A DNA stretch of 64,000 nucleotides from Methylobacterium sp. W2 (GTDB lineage Bacteria; Pseudomonadota; Alphaproteobacteria; Rhizobiales; Beijerinckiaceae). This document shows positions 1-7,657 of the stretch, in pieces. A program made the position numbers and the translations under genes. Every line of letters starts with the position of its first letter. Position 1 is the first letter of the stretch. The notes beneath the pieces were generated by a model. That model searched no databases, was not told the origin of the DNA, and was given only the letters and a program-made list of their open reading frames with translations. The stretch lies in NCBI RefSeq assembly GCF_020662345.1, contig NZ_VMOA01000020.1, positions 25,703-89,702 of the forward strand, read 5' to 3'.

Positions 1-357
1 AGCTTTCGTCAGACGTGCGGCCTCCGTGAGAAAGGCGCATTTGCGCGCATTGCTCTCGATCAGATCGACCTGAAAACCCGGCCGTTCGCGACCTGCGATG
101 GCAAGGATGAGGCCCGGAATGCCCGCACCCGAACCGAGATCGAGCCATGTGATGGCGTTCGGCGCGAGATCGAGAAGCTGCAGCGCATCGGCAATATGGC
201 GGGTCCAGACCTCCGCGAGGGTAGCCGGTCCCACGAGATTCTTGACGCTCTGCCACCGGCGCAGCTGTTCGACATAGATGTCCAACGCGTTGGCTGTTTC
301 ACGTGAAACATTTGCCTGGGCGAGGACACGAGCCCGGTCGTCCTCTTTAGCGGCCAT
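1..357 (-). CDS. rsmG: 16S rRNA (guanine527-N7)-methyltransferase RsmG, N-terminal part
   Basis: Methylates the 530-loop guanine of 16S rRNA using SAM; cytosolic. Only the first 119 codons are in the window, and the gene runs off the left edge. The translation begins [20 protein letters not shown] and contains the family signature [12 protein letters not shown] and the SAM-binding loop [12 protein letters not shown] at about residues 75-86. The ATG at 357 overlaps the mnmG stop by 11 bases, the usual gidA-gidB arrangement, so the two are translated from one message. Codons 16-21 (N-V-S-R-E-T) encode a perfect parS palindrome. In other alphaproteobacteria parA and parB follow this gene, which would put them just left of the window (inference). 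Confidence 0.95.
   Translation of the reverse strand, partial: MAAKEDDRARVLAQANVSRETANALDIYVEQLRRWQSVKNLVGPATLAEVWTRHIADALQLLDLAPNAITWLDLGSGAGIPGLILAIAGRERPGFQVDLIESNARKCAFLTEAARLTKA
295..310. promoter_or_regulatory. parS: parS centromere site (ParB-binding), perfect 16-bp palindrome
   Basis: TGTTTCACGTGAAACA is an exact inverted repeat and matches the bacterial parS consensus. It lies inside the rsmG coding region, where it encodes V-S-R-E-T. ParB would load here and nucleate origin segregation and SMC loading. This is established for the motif and inferred for this copy. Confidence 0.9.
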
Positions 358-2236
358 GGGCTGTCGCAAGGCCGGAGCGGTCGGTGCGGCGCGCATGCGC
401 CGCGAGGAGGGTAAGCGCGGCGGGTGTCACGCCCTCGATGCGCGCCGCCTGACCGAGCGTACCCGGCCGAACCGCTTCGAGCTTGGCCTGCATCTCGTTC
501 GACAGGCCCGGAATCGCGGCATAGTCGAGCTTGATCGGCAGGGCCACAGCCTCGTCCCGCCGGAAGGCCGCGATATCCGCGCTCTGCCGGTCGAGATAAA
601 CCGCATAGGTCGCATCCGTTTGCAGGCGGTCCGCCACACGGGGGGATACGCTCTGAAGTTCCGGCCAGACCTCGGTGAGTCGATCCCAGCCGATTTCCGG
701 ATAAGACAGCAACTGGTAGGCGCTGCGACGAATGCCGTCCTGATTGAGGGAAATGCCGTGCCGCGCCGCTGCCATCGGTGTCAGGCTGAGGCCATCAAGT
801 CTTGCACGCGCCGCTTCGAGCTCTCCCTGGGAGCGGGCGAAATGCTCGGCCCTCACCGAACCGACACAGCCGAGGGCGGCACCACGCGGGGTCAGGCGCT
901 CGTCGGCATTGTCCACGCGAAGAGACAACCGATATTCCGAGCGCGACGTGAACATGCGGTAGGGCTCACTGACCCCATGGGTTACGAGATCGTCGATCAT
1001 CACACCGAGATACGATTCCGCCCGGTCGAAACAGGCGAGGGGGGATCCGCCTGCCAGGCGGGCGGCATTGATCCCGGCCACCAGCCCCTGCCCCGCCGCT
1101 TCTTCGTAGCCGGTGGTGCCGTTGATCTGTCCCGCGAGGAAAAGGCCGGGCAGGCGTTTGGCTTGAAGGCTGGTATCGAGCTCGCGCGGATCGACGTAAT
1201 CGTACTCGATGGCATAGCCCGGACGTACGATCGCCGCATGCTCGAGACCCGGAATGAGGGCGATCAGATCGCGCTGCACGCTCTCCGGCAGAGCGGTGGA
1301 AATCCCGTTGGGATAGACCGTCGGGTCGTCGAGCCCCTCCGGCTCGAGGAAGATCTGATGTCCCTCACGGTCACCGAAGCGCACCACCTTGTCCTCGATG
1401 GAGGGACAATAGCGCGGGCCACGGCTGCTGATCCCGCCCGAGTACATCGGCGAGCGGTGGAGATTGGCGCGAATGAGATCGTGCACCGCACGGGTGGTGC
1501 GGGTGATCCCGCATTGGATCTGGGGGGTGGTGATCCGGTCCGTGAGCGTCGAGAACGGTACGGGATCGTCATCCGCCGATTGCATGTCGAGACCGGACCA
1601 GTCGATGGTGCGGCCATCGAGGCGGGCAGGGGTGCCGGTCTTGAGCCGTCCCAGGGCAAAGCCCAGCCGGTCCAGGGTCTGAGCGAGACCAACGGAAGGC
1701 CCCTCGCCGACACGACCGGCGGGAATCTGCACCTCGCCCATATGGATGAGCCCGCGCAGGAACGTACCAGTGGTCAGCACGAGGGCGGGGCAAGCCATGG
1801 TCCGGCCGTCGGCCAGAACAACGCCTGCCACCCTTGCGGCGGTAACGAGGATATCCGCGACCTCGCCCTCCACCACCACCAGATTGGCGGTGTCGGCCAC
1901 CGCCTCCTGCATCGCTCGCGCATAGAGCTTGCGGTCGGCCTGCGTGCGTGGGCCGCGCACGGCGGGGCCCTTGCGGCGGTTGAGCAGGCGAAACTGAATT
2001 CCGGCCGCATCGGCGGCCCGGCCCATCAGCCCGTCGAGGGCATCGACCTCACGGACGAGATGCCCCTTGCCGAGACCGCCGATAGCCGGGTTGCACGACA
2101 TCGCGCCGATCGTGGCGGCCGAGTGGGTGACGAGGGCGGCGCGGGCACCGGAGCGGGCGGCGGCGGCGGCCGCTTCCACGCCGGCATGACCGCCGCCGAC
2201 CACGACCACGTCGAAAGAGGGACTCATCTGAGACAT
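347..2236 (-). CDS. mnmG: tRNA uridine 5-carboxymethylaminomethyl modification enzyme MnmG (GidA)
   Basis: FAD-dependent subunit of the MnmE-MnmG complex, which installs the cmnm5 group on U34 of several tRNAs. The 629-residue protein matches the family length. It has the FAD Rossmann motif GGGHAG at residues 14-19, the signature [20 protein letters not shown] at about 48-67, and the C-terminal MnmE-binding helical domain near [19 protein letters not shown]. It lies directly upstream of rsmG with an 11-base overlap. The usual partner mnmE does not precede it here; holA does, 155 bases upstream. Confidence 0.97.
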   Translation of the reverse strand: MSQMSPSFDVVVVGGGHAGVEAAAAAARSGARAALVTHSAATIGAMSCNPAIGGLGKGHLVREVDALDGLMGRAADAAGIQFRLLNRRKGPAVRGPRTQADRKLYARAMQEAVADTANLVVVEGEVADILVTAARVAGVVLADGRTMACPALVLTTGTFLRGLIHMGEVQIPAGRVGEGPSVGLAQTLDRLGFALGRLKTGTPARLDGRTIDWSGLDMQSADDDPVPFSTLTDRITTPQIQCGITRTTRAVHDLIRANLHRSPMYSGGISSRGPRYCPSIEDKVVRFGDREGHQIFLEPEGLDDPTVYPNGISTALPESVQRDLIALIPGLEHAAIVRPGYAIEYDYVDPRELDTSLQAKRLPGLFLAGQINGTTGYEEAAGQGLVAGINAARLAGGSPLACFDRAESYLGVMIDDLVTHGVSEPYRMFTSRSEYRLSLRVDNADERLTPRGAALGCVGSVRAEHFARSQGELEAARARLDGLSLTPMAAARHGISLNQDGIRRSAYQLLSYPEIGWDRLTEVWPELQSVSPRVADRLQTDATYAVYLDRQSADIAAFRRDEAVALPIKLDYAAIPGLSNEMQAKLEAVRPGTLGQAARIEGVTPAALTLLAAHARRTDRSGLATAHGR

Positions 2237-2391
2237 AGGGTGATTAGGCGCGACGGGAGCGAGTCGTCAACGAGAAGCGCGACGACCATCCGTGTTCCGT
2301 TGAACTGCTCCCTTGGACGCTCCTCCCGACACACGCGCCGGTTCGCGGCCATCGAGAGGAGGGTGGGGAGGTGTGCGCGGATGAGCGAGTC

Positions 2392-3423
2392 TCAGCCGCG
2401 TCGCCGGGCAGCCTCCGTAGCGATGCGCAGGAGCGTCGCCGAAGCATGAGCGTGGGCAAGGTCGGGTGGGGAGCGGCGGCAGGCGAGAACGGCCTCTTGC
2501 AGCAGCTGAACCGCGTGGCGGAGGGCAGCGGGAGACCAGCGCCCTAGCTGTGCCTCGACGATGGCCTTGCGGCGAAAGTGCAGGCCGCGCCAGTTCCCCA
2601 CCATCATGCTCGGGCTCTGCCCCTCCCCCGCGATCCGCGTGGACAGGAGTGTCAGGGCATGGCGGAGCGCCGAGCCGAGCATGACGGAAGGGTCCATTCC
2701 CTCGTGGCGGAAGCGACGATAATCTCGCTCGACCTCTTCACCACGACCGACGAAGGCGGCGTCGATCAGCGTATTGAGGACGCTGCCGGCGACATCGCTG
2801 ATCACCGCCTCCACGTCGTCGAGGGTGATCTCGGTCTGGCCCCTGGCATAGAGCGCTAGCTTCTCGATCTCGGACAGGCTCGCTCGCCGGTCTCCGCCCA
2901 GACTCATCACCAGGATGTCGCGCGCCTCACGGGTGATGCGCTGGCCATTCTCCTGGAGGGTGCGGTCGATGAGTTCGGCCAGGGCTCGCTCGTCATCGGC
3001 GTAGCAGGGGAGCGCCAGCGCCCGAGTCGACTTTTCGCAGAGCGTCCGCAAGGGCGCGCTCTTGGCGAGGTCTCCCGCCTCGACCACGATGCGAGCCCCG
3101 GCGATTTCTGCCTTCAAGGCCGCGTCCACGGCAGGGGCATAATTACGGCTTCCAGGCCGTACCCAGATGCTGCGCTGGCCACCGAACAGACCGACAGTGC
3201 CGGCCTCGTCCACGAGCCGGCCGGCATCCGAAGCGAGGACATCGCCGTCGATCTTGACCAGGGCAAAGGGATCGGACGGATCGGTGACGAAACTCTCGGC
3301 CAGACGCTTTGCACGCTCGAACACGAGGCCGGTATCCGGCCCGTAGACGAGGATGACCGCGATCTGCGACGCCGGTCCGCGCCGCAGCAGAGCCTCGATA
3401 TCGCCAGCCTTGACGGCGGTCAG
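2392..3423 (-). CDS. holA: DNA polymerase III delta subunit
   Basis: Clamp-loader delta subunit, which opens the beta sliding clamp. An internal GTG at 3324 would give a 310-residue protein, but homology-like sequence continues upstream in frame (AVKAGDIEALLRRG then QIAVILVYGPDTGLVFERAKR), which is the expected N terminus of the AAA+-like domain. The first plausible initiator is CTG at 3423-3421, giving 343 residues, the usual family size. That CTG overlaps the lptE TGA as CTGA, mimicking the ATGA and GTGA junctions seen elsewhere in this window. No ATG, GTG or TTG is in frame at that point. Runs with leuS and lptE in one minus-strand block. Function is sure; the start codon is inferred. Confidence 0.9.
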   Translation of the reverse strand: MTAVKAGDIEALLRRGPASQIAVILVYGPDTGLVFERAKRLAESFVTDPSDPFALVKIDGDVLASDAGRLVDEAGTVGLFGGQRSIWVRPGSRNYAPAVDAALKAEIAGARIVVEAGDLAKSAPLRTLCEKSTRALALPCYADDERALAELIDRTLQENGQRITREARDILVMSLGGDRRASLSEIEKLALYARGQTEITLDDVEAVISDVAGSVLNTLIDAAFVGRGEEVERDYRRFRHEGMDPSVMLGSALRHALTLLSTRIAGEGQSPSMMVGNWRGLHFRRKAIVEAQLGRWSPAALRHAVQLLQEAVLACRRSPPDLAHAHASATLLRIATEAARRRG

Positions 3424-3971
3424 GGCTTGGTCACCAGAACGGAGGCGATCCGCGTCTTGATCTGGTCGGCCAGGGTCTTGGCCAGACGGATCTCGGCATC
3501 GCGGGCCGCACGCAGGGAAGCGAAGCGCTGGATCGAGCGATCGTAGGTCGTTGTCGCCACCGCTACACCCTCGGTGATGATCTTCGCCCCGTCCAGAGAT
3601 TCGAGGGAGAACCGGATGGTCCCCACCAATGTACCGGCCTCGGCGCGTCCTGTCTGGGACGACACGATGGGGGTCTTCACCGATTCGCTGCCCTGCATCT
3701 TCAGGCGGTAGCGCTTGGGTGAAGGCTGGCCCGAACCGTCGAGATCGAAGATGAGTTCGCTGCGCAGATAATGGCCGAGCCGCTCCTGACCGGCGGCCGT
3801 GGAAACGTCGTCCACCTGTACCGAGGCAAGGAGGGCGGCCATGGGCTCGCCCGACGCGGTCGGTCCGTAGAGAGGGCGAAAGCAGGCCGACAGGTTGACG
3901 GCCATGAGGGAGACCAACGCGACCTTCGCCGCGCGGGACCGTACCGCCTGTCTCAGCCCATGCATCATCAT
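3420..3971 (-). CDS. lptE: LPS-assembly lipoprotein LptE
   Basis: Outer-membrane lipoprotein that plugs the LptD barrel and helps place lipopolysaccharide on the cell surface. The 183-residue product has a signal peptide ending in the lipobox LSAC, with lipidated Cys30, followed by FRPLYGP, typical of alphaproteobacterial LptE. The rest matches the family layout: DDVSTAAGQERLGHYLRSELIFDL then long strands and a C-terminal helix. Sits between leuS and holA as in related genomes. Two further ATGs at residues 2 and 3 make the exact start uncertain by a few residues. Confidence 0.9.
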   Translation of the reverse strand: MMMHGLRQAVRSRAAKVALVSLMAVNLSACFRPLYGPTASGEPMAALLASVQVDDVSTAAGQERLGHYLRSELIFDLDGSGQPSPKRYRLKMQGSESVKTPIVSSQTGRAEAGTLVGTIRFSLESLDGAKIITEGVAVATTTYDRSIQRFASLRAARDAEIRLAKTLADQIKTRIASVLVTKP

Positions 3972-4097
3972 CGCAGCAATGCTCTCCGTCCGGTCCCGCT
4001 CTTTACGGCGATCCCGCCCCTTGCGTCACCTGTATAAGCGGCAAGCTTTACGATTCCTCTGCGGCGGTACGATGGTGACGCTCGCATGGGGCGTCTC

Positions 4098-6689
4098 TCA
4101 CAGCACGAGGTTCACGATCCGCCCCGGCACCACGATGACCTTGCGCGGGACACGGCCTTCGAGCGCCTTCTGCACGGCCTCATCGGCCAGGACGAGGGCT
4201 TCCACCGTGGCGGTATCGGCCGTGCGAGGCACCGTGACATCCGCACGCTTCTTCCCGTTGAGCTGTACGGGGAGGGTGATCTCGTCCTCCACCAGCAGGG
4301 CACGATCGACCACCGGCCAAGCGGCTTGAGCGACCAGCCCCTGCCGGCCGAGGGCCGACCAGCATTCTTCGGCCAGATGCGGCATCATCGGCGCGACGAG
4401 CTGCGTAAGGATGCCCGCCGCTTCCGTCGCCGCATCCCGCGAGACGGTGGCCGTGCGGATTGCCTCGTCGAGAGCGTTCGACAACGTGTAGATATGGGCG
4501 ACGCAGCGGTTGAAGCGAAGACGTTCCACATCCTCCTCCACGGCGGCGAGAGCCTTGTGGGCGGCCTTGCGAAGCGCAGCGTCCGACGCTCCGCCCTCAG
4601 TGGGCACGCCCACCGCGAGGGAGACCAGGCGCCAGACCCGCTGAACGAAGCGGGCCGCGCCCTGGACGCCATCTTCCGTCCAGATCACGTCACGCTCGGG
4701 CGGCGAATCGGACAGCATGAACCAGCGAGCGGTATCGGCGCCGTAGCTCGCGATGATGTCGTCCGGGTCCACCACGTTCTTCTTGGACTTCGACATCTTC
4801 TCGATGGAGCCGATAGCGATCGGCGCATCTGTTTTCACGTGAAACGCCTGTCGCTCGCCGCCTTCGGCGCTGATGCGGATATCGGAGGGCTGAACCCAGG
4901 CTCCGGCCGCGTCCTTGTAGGTCTCGTGGACGACCATGCCTTGCGTGAACAGGCCGGCGAACGGCTCCGAGACCCCGGACCAACCCGTCGCCTGCATCGC
5001 CCTCGTGAAGAAGCGAGCATAGAGCAGGTGCAGGATCGCGTGCTCGATACCGCCGATATACTGGTCCACCGCCAACCAATGATCCACCGCCGCCCGGTCG
5101 GTCGGCGCGTCCTTGAGCCAGGGCGCGGTGAAGCGCGCGTAGTACCAGGACGAGTCGACGAAGGTGTCCATCGTGTCGGTCTCGCGCCGGGCCGCAGCGC
5201 CGCAGCGCGGGCAGGGTACGTTGCGCCAGGCATGGTCCCGCTCCAGCGGATTGCCGGGGGTATCGAAGGAGACCTCGTCGGGCAGTTTCACCGGCAGGTC
5301 GGCGACCGGAACGGAGACGGGCCCGCACGCATCGCAATGGATGATGGGGATCGGGCAACCCCAATAGCGCTGGCGCGAGACGCCCCAGTCGCGCAGGCGG
5401 AACTGGACCTTGCGCGCCGCCACCGGCTCTCCGTTCAGGATCTCCCCCTCCAGTCGATTGGCCACGGCATGGAAGGCCTCGTCCGTCGTCATGTCGTCGA
5501 GGAAGCCCGAATTGATCATCCGACCATCGCCGTCATAGGCGGTGTCGGTGACAACGAAGCTCGCAGCGTCCTGCCCTTCCGGGCAAACGACGGGCGTATT
5601 GCCGAGGCCGTATTTGTTCGAGAAGTCGAGGTCGCGCTGGTCATGGGCCGGGCAGCCGAACACGGCGCCGGTGCCGTAATCCATCAGCACGAAATTCGCC
5701 ACGTAGACCGGCAGCAGCCAGGACGGGTCGAGGGGATGGCGCACCCGCAAGCCCGTGTCGAAGCCGAGCTTTTCCGCCGTATCGATCGCGGCCTGCGCCG
5801 TGCCGGTGCGGCGGCATTCCTCGATGAAGCTCTGGAGTTCGGGACGCGTGGCGGCCACGGACGCCGCGACCGGGTGGTCGGCGGCGATGGCCAGGAACTT
5901 CGCGCCGAACAGGGTGTCGGGCCGGGTCGTGTAGACCTTGATCTCGCCGTCACGCGTATCGAAAGCGAAGCGGACCTCCAGCCCCTCCGAGCGGCCGATC
6001 CAGTTCTTCTGCATGACCCGGACCTTCTCCGGCCACCGCTCCAGGCCGTCGAGGGCGTCGTAGAGATCCTGCGCGAAATCGGTGATCTTGAAGAACCACT
6101 GGGTCAGCTCGCGCTGCTCCACCAGCGCGCCCGAACGCCAGCCGCGCCCGTCGATGACCTGCTCGTTGGCGAGCACGGTATGGTCCACCGGGTCCCAGTT
6201 CACTTTGGCCGTGCGGCGGGTGACGAGGCCCTTGTCGAGGAAGTCAAGGAACATCCTCTGCTGGTGCTTATAGTAGTCGGGATCGCAGGTGGCGATCTCC
6301 CGGCTCCAGTCGAGGGACAGGCCCATGCTCTGCAACTGGCCGCGCATGGTGGCGATGTTGGCGTAGGTCCATTCACGCGGGTTGACCTTGCGCTCCATGG
6401 CGGCGTTCTCCGCCGGCAGGCCGAAGGCGTCCCAGCCCATCGGATGGAGCACGGCGAAGCCCTTGGCGCGCTTGTAGCGGGCCACCACGTCGCCCATGGC
6501 GTAGTTGCGCACATGCCCCATATGGATGCGCCCCGACGGGTAGGGGAACATCTCCAGCACGTAGTATTTCGGGCGCGGGTCGTCATTCTTCGTGGCGTAG
6601 ATGCCTTGCGCGGCCCAGGCCTCCTGCCAGCGCGGCTCGGCATCCTTGGCGTTGTAGCGCTCCGGAACGGGCATGGGGGAGGAGGTCAT
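4098..6689 (-). CDS. leuS: Leucyl-tRNA synthetase
   Basis: Class I synthetase that charges tRNA-Leu. From the chosen ATG at 6689 the protein is 863 residues, close to the usual 860; an upstream start at 6728 would add 13 residues of doubtful value ([13 protein letters not shown]). The HIGH motif is HMGH at residues 56-59 and the KMSKS motif is at about 632-636, followed by [16 protein letters not shown]. The CP1 editing domain lies between about residues 225 and 420. First gene of the leuS-lptE-holA block, divergent from the YggS gene. A near-parS palindrome lies inside the gene at 4831-4846. Confidence 0.97.
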   Translation of the reverse strand: MTSSPMPVPERYNAKDAEPRWQEAWAAQGIYATKNDDPRPKYYVLEMFPYPSGRIHMGHVRNYAMGDVVARYKRAKGFAVLHPMGWDAFGLPAENAAMERKVNPREWTYANIATMRGQLQSMGLSLDWSREIATCDPDYYKHQQRMFLDFLDKGLVTRRTAKVNWDPVDHTVLANEQVIDGRGWRSGALVEQRELTQWFFKITDFAQDLYDALDGLERWPEKVRVMQKNWIGRSEGLEVRFAFDTRDGEIKVYTTRPDTLFGAKFLAIAADHPVAASVAATRPELQSFIEECRRTGTAQAAIDTAEKLGFDTGLRVRHPLDPSWLLPVYVANFVLMDYGTGAVFGCPAHDQRDLDFSNKYGLGNTPVVCPEGQDAASFVVTDTAYDGDGRMINSGFLDDMTTDEAFHAVANRLEGEILNGEPVAARKVQFRLRDWGVSRQRYWGCPIPIIHCDACGPVSVPVADLPVKLPDEVSFDTPGNPLERDHAWRNVPCPRCGAAARRETDTMDTFVDSSWYYARFTAPWLKDAPTDRAAVDHWLAVDQYIGGIEHAILHLLYARFFTRAMQATGWSGVSEPFAGLFTQGMVVHETYKDAAGAWVQPSDIRISAEGGERQAFHVKTDAPIAIGSIEKMSKSKKNVVDPDDIIASYGADTARWFMLSDSPPERDVIWTEDGVQGAARFVQRVWRLVSLAVGVPTEGGASDAALRKAAHKALAAVEEDVERLRFNRCVAHIYTLSNALDEAIRTATVSRDAATEAAGILTQLVAPMMPHLAEECWSALGRQGLVAQAAWPVVDRALLVEDEITLPVQLNGKKRADVTVPRTADTATVEALVLADEAVQKALEGRVPRKVIVVPGRIVNLVL
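4831..4846. promoter_or_regulatory. Candidate second parS site (13 of 16 positions)
   Basis: GTTTTCACGTGAAACG keeps the palindromic core TTTCACGTGAAA of parS but differs at the outer positions. It lies inside leuS about 4.5 kb from the perfect site. ParB sites usually cluster near the origin, so it may be a weaker secondary site (inference); chance occurrence of the 12-bp core is unlikely but possible. Confidence 0.55.
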
Positions 6690-6885
6690 GATGGGAACTC
6701 TGAGATACGGGCCAGGATGGCCTGGCAAGGCGCCTTACGCGGCGTCGGAGCGGTTGGATGCCGGACTAACACGGCCTGTTTGCCGGTCAACAGAGCCATC
6801 GCCGGTGGAGCCCGGCGCTTGCGGCCCGCGTTGCCAATGATAGGTCAGGCACGGACTGCCCTTCCTCCTACGCCGACGAGACATC

Positions 6886-7605
6886 ATGCCCGACTCCACC
6901 CCGCCGAGATACGCCCATCCGGACGCCGCCGCCGTCGTCGCCGGGCTGAAGGCCGTGCGCGATAAGATCGTCCAGGCGGCTCAGGATTCCGAGCGGGACC
7001 CGGCCGCGATCTCGCTGGTGGCGGTCTCGAAGCTCATCGATGCGGACGGCATCGTCCCGGCTCTCGAGGCGGGGCATCGGATCTTCGGCGAGAATTACGT
7101 TCAAGAATCGAAGGCGAAGTGGCCGGCGTTGCGCGAGCGCTTTCCCGATGTCGAGCTTCACCTCGTTGGGCCGCTCCAGTCGAACAAGGCCCGCGAGGCG
7201 GTGGAATTGTTCGACGTGATCCATGCCCTCGACCGGCTGTCCCTGGCGGCGGCCCTGGCCAAGGAGATCGAGCGCACGGGCCGAACACCGAAACTGCTGA
7301 TCCAGGTCAATACTGGCGACGAGCCGCAGAAGGCCGGGGTCTCGCCCTCGCAGGTGGATGTCCTCCTCAGCGAGTGTCGTGAGACCCACGGGCTCGCGAT
7401 CAACGGACTCATGTGCATCCCACCGGCCGAAGACCCGCCCTCGGCGCATTTCGCCCTCCTGGCCCGCATCGCCGAGCGCCACAACCTGCCCATCCTCTCC
7501 ATGGGCATGAGCGCCGATTACCCGGCGGCGATCCAAATGGGCGCCACCCATATTCGCGTCGGCACCGCCATCTTCGGCGAGCGCCCCCGCGCCGCAGGGG
7601 CCTGA
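6886..7605 (+). CDS. YggS/PLPBP family pyridoxal phosphate homeostasis protein
   Basis: Single-domain PLP-binding protein of the YggS/PROSC family, with the fold of the alanine racemase N-terminal barrel. It buffers free PLP and influences amino-acid and keto-acid balance. The 239-residue protein has the PLP lysine in SLVAVSK (Lys49), the GENYVQE motif, HLVGPLQSNK, and the C-terminal SMGMSADYPAAIQMGATHIRVG phosphate-binding region. Starts at ATG 6886, divergent from leuS across about 196 bases. Convergent with the PEPC-family gene downstream. Confidence 0.95.
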   Translation: MPDSTPPRYAHPDAAAVVAGLKAVRDKIVQAAQDSERDPAAISLVAVSKLIDADGIVPALEAGHRIFGENYVQESKAKWPALRERFPDVELHLVGPLQSNKAREAVELFDVIHALDRLSLAAALAKEIERTGRTPKLLIQVNTGDEPQKAGVSPSQVDVLLSECRETHGLAINGLMCIPPAEDPPSAHFALLARIAERHNLPILSMGMSADYPAAIQMGATHIRVGTAIFGERPRAAGA

Positions 7606-7640
7606 ACAGCTCCGCCTGTCCCAGGGCCGCGCAGCGGAAC

Positions 7641-7656
7641 CCGGGATCCACGGTGC
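7641..7656. repeat. Fragment of a dispersed intergenic repeat
   Basis: CCGGGATCCACGGTGC matches 15 of 16 bases at 23073-23088, also in an intergenic gap. This suggests a common repetitive element in the genome. Confidence 0.4.
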
Positions 7657-7657
7657 A

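Noticed and set aside
278..2449. Plus-strand ORF of 723 codons opposite mnmG
   Set aside because: Antisense of mnmG; high GC leaves long open frames. No domain, and the minus strand has clear homology.
4086..6965. Plus-strand ORF of 959 codons opposite leuS
   Set aside because: Antisense shadow of leuS; Arg/Gly/His-rich translation with no recognisable motif.
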